This document shows positions 1-10,861 of a stretch of DNA of 11,801 nt, piece by piece. The position numbers and the translations under genes were made by a program. How positions within the stretch are numbered: the stretch's first letter is position 1; each line of letters opens with the position of its first letter. The notes below the pieces were generated by a model. The model saw nothing but the letters and a program-made list of their open reading frames with translations, was not told where the DNA came from and made no database searches. This DNA comes from Ichthyophonus hoferi (lineage: Eukaryota > Opisthokonta > Ichthyosporea > Ichthyophonida > Ichthyophonidae). The stretch is taken from contig NAOQ01000839.1 in assembly GCA_002751075.1 (NCBI GenBank), forward strand, positions 6,490 to 18,290, written 5' to 3'.

Positions 1-127
1 TTTTGTTCTATCTTTATGCATGTTTATTGGGATGTAGTTGATTTTATAAAAAAATATTCATAATAAATATTAGCGCGAAGGAAAATATAAGGGTAACTAT
101 TTTATATAAAGCATGCAATAGTGTGAT

Positions 128-155
128 GTAATATCAAATGAGTAATATCAAATGA
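128..155. repeat. Exact tandem duplication of a 14-mer
   Basis: The unit GTAATATCAAATGA occurs twice head to tail with no mismatch. Because the copies are identical, it is probably a recent slippage event. It has no clear function. Confidence 0.85.
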
Positions 156-863
156 TTAATAATCATAAGGAGGGTAAAAGATGCACTGTATAAAGAATGT
201 TGAGAACTTGATAATTAACTGAAAAATTTTTTTTTTAAGAACTGACATAAATTGGTTATAATTTAGAGTCCTTTTATATACTAGTTAGTATAAAAACTAT
301 TGATGTATTCGATGATTGGTTTGTCAAAACTTTGCCATGGGCACAATATAATCCACTTGATCGGGTCAGAACCCTGCACAAAAGCTAGTACTATAATTAG
401 ATAGATTACTGGCTCAGCGTAAGAATGTGTGATAATGAGGTAAAATGCTCGTTTCGAGCAGCAATACACGACGTACACGTTTCCATATAAACCAAACCGC
501 AAAGGTTATAGGTCAAAGAAACTATATATATTTGGATTTATTTATTACTAGTCCCCCGCATCGCTACAAAAATAAAAATGTCATATTTTTCCATTGAAGT
601 ACATATATATGCAAATAGAATATTTGGATATGGTGATGTTGGTCTAGTATGGTATGTTTAGAGGCAAACCCCAGATATTTTCTCTTAGCTGGGAAATGTA
701 CATATTTAGAAATCCCTAGAAAAGAAATAGGCTATGCACAACATAGAATCTTTTAATAATTATTTTTTTTATCTATAATAATAACCATAGCTATTATATA
801 GTGCATAATACTTATTCATTTATTCATTAGGGTGTTGTGTCGTTAATATATCTATCTTAATCC

Positions 864-879
864 GTGTTTACGTGTTTAC
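864..879 (+). promoter_or_regulatory. Tandem forkhead-like sites (GTGTTTAC x2)
   Basis: Two exact copies of GTGTTTAC sit head to tail. TGTTTAC is the reverse complement of GTAAACA, the core site of FOX/FOXO forkhead factors. The pair lies about 800 bases upstream of the zinc transporter start codon. What is seen is the tandem 8-mer; binding is inferred. In such AT-rich DNA a chance origin is possible. Confidence 0.3.
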
Positions 880-1367
880 GTAATGATATTTGTTGCCTGG
901 CTTTTAAAAGAAACTTTCCAATTGAAGAAGGTCAATAAGATAATCATCCAATAATATATGATATTAATAAGAATCGAGTTTTAAATGATGGCAGTAGACC
1001 ATTGGGTAGACAACCTAACATTGGGTTTATTAACCAATCGCATGGTCAGACCAACAAGTATACATAATTATACGTATATTTGTAAAATATCATTACCTGA
1101 ATTTACATTAAGCTCTCCCTTCCCCCAAAAAAAAATAGACTATCTCTTGATTTACTAAAATCTTTATATAAAATAGTAAAATATCAAATTTCATGAAACC
1201 AAATTATTACATTAATATTTGTAAAAACATTACTGTGTACATTAGCAATTTTCCCATATATTAATTATACAACAAAGAATATGAAAATATTCAATCAGTT
1301 CTGAAACTTTATATTTATTCACACATACCAGACCCTATAATATAATAATATATAACGGAAAGATGTG

Positions 1368-1373
1368 CACGTG
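1368..1373. promoter_or_regulatory. E-box CACGTG upstream of zinc transporter
   Basis: CACGTG, in the context GTGCACGTGG, lies about 305 bases before the start codon at 1679. This is the class of site bound by bHLH-leucine zipper factors such as USF, MYC and TFE3/TFEB. The overlapping ACGTGG resembles the Golgi-stress element (ACGTGGC), except for the last base. That would suit a Golgi zinc transporter, but it is only a motif match. Confidence 0.2.
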
Positions 1374-1564
1374 GTTTATCTAATAGTCCTTTGTTTTTAA
1401 TTTCTCATGCCGATAAACGGGATGGTAGCTAGGGTTATTAGGGTTATATATTGTGTAGACGTGTATATATGTATAGTATATAGAAAGTAATGGAGTGGAT
1501 AATAGGTCGCTATAGTAGTCAACGCACCAGTGTTATAAGCATAATCTAGAAAATATAATTTATA

Positions 1565-1595
1565 ATTGGAAATATATAATATATAATATAATTAG
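1565..1595 (+). promoter_or_regulatory. Possible core promoter of the zinc transporter gene
   Basis: An ATTGG (inverted CCAAT) at 1565-1569 is followed at once by an AT run containing several TATATAA-like words. It lies about 85-110 bases before the start codon, a sensible place for a core promoter. The surroundings are so AT-rich that TATA-like words are common, so the call is weak. Confidence 0.25.
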
Positions 1596-1678
1596 TAATA
1601 CTATTGTAGTTGATCTCCACTTTGTTATATATCAGCATACATACATCCTACTGTATTTAATCTCTAATAATCTTCACC

Positions 1679-6142
<4,464 letters not shown>

Positions 6143-6235
6143 TCAGTGGTTGCCTAGTTGCATTTATAGACAGCCATAACATCCTATTCCATTGTGCTGA
6201 TTGGTCTTTTACTAGATTTATCTGTCTTTTTTTGT

Positions 6236-6282
6236 TTCACTTTTAAAATCTTTTTAATCTTTTTATCTTTGTTAAAAGTGAA
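6236..6282 (+). other. 11-bp hairpin in the zinc transporter 3' region
   Basis: TTCACTTTTAA (6236-6246) and TTAAAAGTGAA (6272-6282) are perfect inverted copies around a 25-base pyrimidine-rich loop containing AATCTTTTT twice. It lies 94 bases after the stop codon, so it would be in the 3' UTR. It could be an RNA stem, or chance in AT-rich DNA. Confidence 0.5.
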
Positions 6283-6347
6283 TTCAGATTGGTCAGAAAT
6301 TAATCGCTCCGATTAGTAATTAATTGGCAAGTGTTGACAACCCCTTC

Positions 6348-6353
6348 ATTAAA
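6348..6353 (+). terminator. Candidate polyadenylation signal ATTAAA
   Basis: ATTAAA is the commonest variant of AATAAA. It lies 206 bases after the zinc transporter stop and is followed by a T-rich stretch (CTATCTTTTTT). A canonical AATAAA lies much further down, at 6928-6933. The choice between them cannot be settled by eye. Confidence 0.35.
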
Positions 6354-6357
6354 GGAT

Positions 6358-6399
6358 ACCTATCTTTTTTAATCCATGTATTTTGGTTGGTAGATAGGT
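6358..6399. other. 8-bp inverted repeat after the poly(A) candidate
   Basis: ACCTATCT (6358-6365) and AGATAGGT (6392-6399) are perfect inverted copies with a 26-base spacer. They begin five bases after the ATTAAA. This may be part of the 3'-end region; no function can be read. Confidence 0.4.
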
Positions 6400-6927
6400 T
6401 CTATACGCCGAGGATGCGACGAGTTACTTGTAGATTTAATCATAGATAGTCAATTAGACATCAGTATGCCTGTTATAGTAGGCTGGTACTGTCAGACATA
6501 CTTTATAATATCATAGAAATAATATATTTATTAAGTAATATGTCTGATGTTAATTCTAGTACAACTACACAATGTATGATGCTACTACGTAATGAGTGTG
6601 TTATATTGGCATGTGATTTCGCTCGCAATATCTAGATTGTATTGGTTTGTGCTTATCAGGGATAGCATGGCCAATACTTCGTTGTTCGGAAAAACCAGTT
6701 TTATATTTAGTGTTGCTAAAAATATATATTATTATTGTAGAGATATAGCGTTAGACGTTTTTATTCAACAAACTGATATAAAATATATTATATCTATAAT
6801 CATTAACTATATAATATTAAAAAAATTCGCATATCATGTTTATCTAGAACATTTATAGTTCACCCAGGCTAATCTCAAAAGATAAGCCCCTAAGTCAGGG
6901 GTATATATAACTGAAAGGCAATTCATA

Positions 6928-6933
6928 AATAAA
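6928..6933 (+). terminator. Distal AATAAA
   Basis: This is the first canonical AATAAA on the plus strand after the zinc transporter, about 785 bases past the stop. It is a possible distal polyadenylation site. A small CCCC/GGGG hairpin (6887-6901) lies just before it. Confidence 0.2.
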
Positions 6934-7121
6934 CGCGAACTATAGCTTACATAACTCCGTATTCATTTCACTTCTAATGACAGAAGTACTTAATGTTAGG
7001 ACATAGCAGTAATAGCAAGTGCCACCAACTACAATTTATTATTCCAGGATATCATATCTCTGTTGCCCAACTCCGGATACCACCAAAGTATTCGAAAAAT
7101 AGACATGTACGACTAGAGGTC

Positions 7122-7150
7122 TATATATATATATATATGTGTGTGTGTGT
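7122..7150. repeat. (TA)n(TG)n microsatellite
   Basis: About eight TA dinucleotides run directly into about six TG dinucleotides, followed by GAGAGAAAGG. It is a compound simple repeat. Confidence 0.85.
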
Positions 7151-7609
7151 TGAGAGAAAGGTAGATAGATAGAAAGGATGCGTAGTTATTTGGGGACAAT
7201 ATAAACACATATACACTATACACAATTTGTAGTATTATACACAACACTAAAGGGTATAAACAATCTGTATGTAAGCCTATACTGTCAAATATAGTTACAT
7301 ATGCAACCTAGGCAAAGTAACTACAGTCATAATCGTCTAATTCATTAATACTGAGTTCTAAAGTATTCGATTCGGTATATAAAATGCTATATTTAGAAGG
7401 TATATGCTATATGTCAGGGATCTACAATTAGGAGTTACATGCGCCACAAAACAAAACGCATAGAAATAGTTAATAAGCGGTGATAACAACAAATCTATAA
7501 CAAGATATAGCTCATACTCTATATAATACTCATTGATATAAATATGTAATATGGCTATACACATTATCTTGTTAGATCTTAAATTATCCAACATTTACAT
7601 ATATTTATT

Positions 7610-7704
7610 TGCGAGAAAACAATCGCACCACGCCACGACAGATAACAAAAATGTCGACATTTATCTCCCGCCAAATACACCATAAGGTGCGTTTATGGCC
7701 AATG
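7610..7704. promoter_or_regulatory. Cluster of palindromes with E2F-like and CCAAT motifs
   Basis: Within 95 bases are TGCGA/TCGCA with an 8-base loop (7610-7627), the perfect 14-bp palindrome AAATGTCGACATTT (7649-7662), and CCATAA/TTATGG with a 7-base loop (7680-7698). CCCGCCAAA (7666-7674), read on the minus strand as TTTGGCGGG, matches the classical E2F site. GGCCAATGG (7698-7706) is a CCAAT box. The patch is visibly richer in GC than its surroundings. It may be a regulatory module or an unseen transcript's promoter; no gene is attached. Confidence 0.3.
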
Positions 7705-7928
7705 GCTATTAATGGTCATAGGAATGCATGATCTATACTTATCTTAATATACTGGAATTTGTGCTGGGCATATATTAAACTACAGACGAATTAGAAATTA
7801 TGTAAAAACTAAAAGGCAGCCAATAGCTTCTTATGCATTAAATCGATACATTTATGTTGTTATCACCTAAACATAAAATAAGTAAATAAATAAGTGTCTA
7901 TTATATTGTATAGGGTCAATGGTATACG

Positions 7929-7980
7929 GTATATTTTATATTGTATATTGTATATTATATACTATATATATATATACATA
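7929..7980. repeat. TATTGTA / TA low-complexity tract
   Basis: Degenerate repetition of TATATTGTA words passes into a TA dinucleotide run. It is a simple repeat in the intergenic region. Confidence 0.7.
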
Positions 7981-8480
7981 TTTATTACATTAGGTCAAAA
8001 CGTAAATAGGAATGAAAAAATGTGCGAAAGCAATAACCAAGTAAGATATATTGCTAATAAAATGGTATAATTCCTTTGGCGGAACTGCACAATATTAATA
8101 CCATCCATTCTGGAAGAAAGGTGATGGACAATGCATGTAGTAATTAAATACGGAAAAAGGATAAATAAACGTATATACCCTCTGTATTCAGACCTTAATA
8201 TATGTTACTACAATTAACCATCACATAAGCATGATCTCTAGCACCACTAAAAGTCAGTCTTTTGTTCATCTTTAATTTCAATTGCCTATATCACCTTGTC
8301 AAAGTGGGTACAATCCAGGGCAATACTAGTATGAATGTACAATGAAATAAATGATGGTTATGTCTTAAGGCATGAAAGGCCTAATTGAGGATAGTGCCAT
8401 TGCCGGAGAATGATTATTATTATAGGCACTGTAAGGTTGATAATTAAAAATCAAGAACAAAGAGTCAGACAATATCACCA

Positions 8481-8486
8481 TTTATT
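8481..8486 (-). terminator. Candidate distal poly(A) signal for the ADP/ATP carrier
   Basis: On the minus strand this reads AATAAA, about 460 bases past the stop of the ADP/ATP carrier. It is followed by a GT/T-rich stretch (GGTGATATTGTCTGACTC and so on), as expected for a cleavage region. If used, the 3' UTR would cover 8948 down to about 8470. Confidence 0.35.
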
Positions 8487-8915
8487 GAATATATACATAT
8501 AGGCTACATTACAAAGGTACTGTAACTATAAACCCTGAGAGGTCTACAATATATTTCTGTGTTGTTTATCAGAGAATTGTCCTTTTTGACACGCTCCCTT
8601 ATTTTCCTTAGTAATATACACCAATTTGTTAGCCTAGTCATGATACACATAGTCCTAACTACAATATACATTGGATGATTATCACATTGGCATATATACA
8701 CATCCATCCCAAAAGGTTTTGGTGATCTGTTCTTCTTGCCCTTAACACAAATCTATATTCTAGAGGCAAGAGATCCCCAAAACACACCATCATATACTAA
8801 CCGTGATACTATACTACAGAACATTACACTTACATATAAAATCCTCTCCCCCTCGCACCTTTTAACCAACCATAATACAATATAATGAGCTCTAATATGT
8901 GATCAAGAGTGAATG

Positions 8916-8921
8916 TTTAAT
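8916..8921 (-). terminator. Candidate proximal poly(A) signal ATTAAA
   Basis: On the minus strand this reads ATTAAA, 26 bases past the stop codon of the ADP/ATP carrier. It would give a very short 3' UTR. It competes with the canonical AATAAA about 435 bases further downstream. Confidence 0.3.
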
Positions 8922-8947
8922 CTAATCAATACTATGATCATAGAATC

Positions 8948-10632
8948 TTATATGTATTTCTTAACCTCATCGTATCCCACAAGTACTAAGGCAGCACCCA
9001 GTCCACGGAGGGTGTTAGACCATGCCCCCTTGTACAAAGCCTTCCATCCCTCCTTGGCTACAATCTTACGGAAGCAGTCTACTGTGCCGGTGTACAAAAT
9101 ATCCTTACGGCCTGCCTGCATCATCAGACGACGACGGACGGTGTCAATGGGGTAAGAGCCAAAGGTAGAGAAGGTAACCACGGTCTGGGCAATAAGCCTG
9201 GAGAAAAAGAGAGAGAGGAAGTGAGGAGGGTTAGTTCACAAGGTAAGATACTACTAATACTAGTGACAGGTGGGAATGGGCACAGTCCCACTCTTAGTAT
9301 GGTACAAGCACACTATAATATCTTCCTGTGTAAATGAATACAAATTGAGATGTGAGCTAGTCTAAGTAGAGAGTAGTAGTTTATGGAAACAGTTGGCTTT
9401 GAAAATACACCCTAGATACTATGAGGGTTATCAACAATACAACATTACAGAAAGATAAAATATATCATGATAGATGCCAATTCAAGAATAAAATAAATAA
9501 ATAAATAAACAGATAACATACCACTTCATGCCCAAGTTAACATCCTTGCCAGCATATGACATAGCGGTATCGAAGCATCCGAAGTACAGACCACGGTACA
9601 CAAAGTAACCGACAGAAGAGATTACAAAGCCTCTGTAAAGACCCCTGGGACCATCAGACTTGGTGATCTTTTTGCAGCAGTCAACAAGACCATTGTACTG
9701 GCGACCAGCCCCAGTGCCAACATCAGCAGCTAAACGGGTACGAGCCATATCAATGGGGTACACAATGAAGCCAGTGGTGGCACCGGCAAAGCCTCCGGAG
9801 AGGATGTTACCAATAAAGAACTGACCAGGCTGTTTCTTACGGTCAACTCCCTTAAGGAACATCATCTTGTATGTGTCCTTGAAGGCAAAGTTAAAGGCCT
9901 GAGTAGGGAAATAACGAACCACATTGGCCCAGTTACCACGCCAGAAAGAGGCAAAGCCCTGCTCATAGTGAACACGCTTGAAGCAGTCGACGATGCCCTT
10001 GTATTTATCTTGGGGCTTGATTTGAGTAGAAGCATCTTGAACCTGGGCAGAAAAATAAATAAATAAAAAATACAAATAAACAACAGAAAAAAATGTACAA
10101 TATAAACGAGATGTCACAACCGGCACTGCCCGGTGAGTGTGATTTTATTTTAGTGTGCAAAAATAAAACAGAAACAGAACCAGGGAAGGAATTAACAAAA
10201 AAGAGAAAATATCAAAAAACACGTCTGTAAACAAGCATAAAGTCAATGTGTATGTTTATATTTATCATAGCCACATAGTAACAAAATTATATTATATCTC
10301 GCTAGAATTGGCGCCTTGTGGCCTACCATTCCTAAGCAGAATGTGATTGCAGCCAAAAAATAAGGTAAAAAAAACAAACTAAAAATCATGAAGCTGTTTA
10401 TTAAACAGGTTAGCTGAAAAGTAAGAGGGCTTGAAAATAATATAAACAATTAAAAAAATATGAAAGCATAAAATGTGAAAAGAACAGGTGGTGGGGTATT
10501 TACTTGAAGCAAGAGTTTCACACGCTCGATAGGAGCGACAGCTGTCTTTGCCACAGCAGCGACCACGCCACCTCGAAGAAAATCTTTAAAGAACTCGGTG
10601 CTAAAAAGCCCACCTTTCTGAGTGTCGGCCAT
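8948..10632 (-). CDS. ANT: Mitochondrial ADP/ATP translocase (SLC25 carrier), three exons
   Basis: The protein exchanges cytosolic ADP for matrix ATP across the inner mitochondrial membrane. Exons on the minus strand are 10632-10504, 10042-9522 and 9197-8948. They total 900 bases (299 residues plus TAA; human ANT1 has about 298), with phases 0 and 2 fitting exactly. The three carrier repeats show PIERVK (34-39), PIDMAR (139-144) and PIDTVR (233-238), so the matrix gate is intact. Substrate-contact residues known from bovine ANT are present as K29, R86, N94, N122, G188, Y192, S231 and R281. The ADP/ATP-carrier signature reads RRRLMM (238-243) instead of the usual RRRMMM. Two other oddities are Y189, where aliphatic residues are usual, and M204, where a cytoplasmic-gate lysine is usual. 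The start is ATGGCC with A at -3. An upstream in-frame ATG at 10710 would add 26 hydrophobic residues unlike the family and lies at or before the predicted transcription start. Codons favour AAG, CGT and C-ending triplets, as in highly expressed genes. The SLC25A4/5/6 paralogue cannot be decided. Confidence 0.97.
9198..9521 (-). other. Intron 2 of the ADP/ATP carrier gene (324 bases)
   Basis: Donor GTATGT, acceptor TCTCCAG after a TTTTTCTCT tract. A TTTA-type repeat (9486-9509 on the plus strand) begins about 12 bases inside the donor. No other structure is seen. Confidence 0.9.
9486..9509. repeat. (AAAT)n microsatellite
   Basis: About six units of AAAT/AATA near the donor of intron 2. A similar AAAT tract lies at 10051-10079, at the acceptor end of intron 1, where it supplies part of the pyrimidine-rich acceptor tract on the minus strand. 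Confidence 0.75.
10043..10503 (-). other. Intron 1 of the ADP/ATP carrier gene (461 bases)
   Basis: Donor GTAAAT, acceptor CTGCCCAG after a TTTA-rich tract. It splits the gene after LLLQ, which I recall as the first intron position of vertebrate ANT genes. It contains a GC-rich stem at 10114-10142 (TCACA/TGTGA plus ACCGG/CCGGT) and a forkhead-like GTAAACA at 10227-10233. No box C/D motifs were found by eye, so an intronic snoRNA is not called. Confidence 0.88.
10114..10142. other. Bulged 10-bp GC-rich hairpin in intron 1
   Basis: TCACA-ACCGG (10114-10123) pairs with CCGGT-TGTGA (10130-10134 and 10138-10142), with a 3-base bulge GAG and a 6-base loop. It stands out in an otherwise AT-rich intron. 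It could be a small structured RNA or an intronic regulatory stem. No family was recognised. Confidence 0.35.
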
Positions 10633-10705
10633 ATTCGGTTTAATAAAAGAGGTTTGAGAATAAATCCACTCCCAACCAAAAACAACCAAAAAAAAATAAA
10701 CAGTA
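10633..10705 (-). other. Probable 5' UTR of the ADP/ATP carrier
   Basis: This is the interval between the start codon and a transcription start predicted about 30 bases downstream of the TATA box. It is AT-rich with T-rich words on the minus strand. The predicted start itself is an inference. Confidence 0.4.
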
Positions 10706-10709
10706 AACA
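10703..10709 (+). promoter_or_regulatory. Forkhead-like GTAAACA at the carrier promoter
   Basis: GTAAACA, inside the near-palindrome CAGTAAACACTG, lies at the predicted transcription start of the ADP/ATP carrier. It matches the FOXO/DAF-16 core site. Binding is inferred from the motif only. Confidence 0.25.
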
Positions 10710-10732
10710 CTGTGTGTCAAGGAATTTTCAGG

Positions 10733-10861
10733 TATTTATACTTTCGAACTCCCAATTGGAATTGCAATGGTGACTGGCAACCACGCCACCTATGTGCTTA
10801 CTTGTTATTGGTTGCTTATATAACATACATGATCCGTCTGAAGACAATGCCTTTATATTGG
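10733..10861 (-). promoter_or_regulatory. Core promoter of the ADP/ATP carrier: TATA plus three CCAAT boxes
   Basis: On the minus strand TATAAATA (10740-10733) lies about 100 bases before the start codon. Upstream are CCAAT boxes at 10755-10759 (within CCAATTGG), 10807-10811 and 10857-10861, all in the same orientation and 50-52 bases apart. CCAAT boxes bind NF-Y and usually sit 60-100 bases upstream of a transcription start. The arrangement suits a strong, constitutive promoter. Motif positions are seen; activity is inferred. Confidence 0.6.

Larger units (their letters stand above)
1..1678. other. Upstream intergenic region, no gene seen
   Basis: This AT-rich stretch holds no open reading frame with recognisable protein character. 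A 73-codon frame on the minus strand at 281-502 has no family resemblance and is most likely chance. Small structures seen are an exact tandem duplication at 128-155, a T run near 226-235, a perfect 6-bp hairpin with a 3-base loop at 446-460, a tandem forkhead-like pair at 864-879, two AGGGTTAT units at 1431-1447 and an E-box at 1368-1373. The last few hundred bases probably include the promoter of the zinc transporter gene that begins at 1679. Confidence 0.6.
6143..8947. other. Convergent intergenic region, no supported gene
   Basis: This 2.8 kb lies between the stop codons of the two genes and probably contains both 3' UTRs. Open frames at 6592-6858 (+), 7358-7594 (-) and 8504-8707 (-) have AT-driven composition and no family resemblance, so they are not called genes. 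The region holds two hairpins and a polyadenylation candidate after the zinc transporter, a TA/TG microsatellite, a cluster of palindromes at 7610-7704, an AT repeat at 7929-7980 and two polyadenylation candidates for the minus-strand gene. Confidence 0.65.

Noticed and set aside
409-465. tRNA-like boxes: TGGCTCAGCG resembling an A box and GTTTCGAGC resembling a B box
   Set aside because: The putative T-arm does not pair, no acceptor stem could be formed and the second box lacks the conserved G. The TGCTCG-TTT-CGAGCA hairpin alone explains the pattern.
1431-1447. Interstitial telomere-like AGGGTTAT repeats
   Set aside because: Only two degenerate units spaced by nine bases. This is too short to call a telomeric tract, and chance is likely in this composition.
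6592-6858. 88-codon open frame after the zinc transporter
   Set aside because: The translation is rich in Ile, Tyr and Phe as expected from AT-rich DNA. It has no motif, and the region has no promoter or splice context that supports a gene.
8391-8432. AGTGCC/GGCACT inverted repeat as a microRNA precursor
   Set aside because: The stem is only six to nine pairs, including a wobble, with a 26-base loop. That is too short for a precursor hairpin.
8504-8707. 67-codon minus-strand open frame
   Set aside because: It lies within the likely 3' UTR of the ADP/ATP carrier and shows no family resemblance.
6143-8947. An undescribed multi-gene system or mobile element in the gap between the genes
   Set aside because: No open frames with protein character, no long terminal inverted repeats and no repeated array were found on either strand. 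The gap looks like ordinary intergenic DNA with simple repeats.
10630-10710. Upstream in-frame ATG at 10710 as an alternative start of the ADP/ATP carrier
   Set aside because: It would add 26 hydrophobic residues not found in the family and lies at or before the transcription start predicted from the TATA box. The ATG at 10632 has a good context and gives the usual length.
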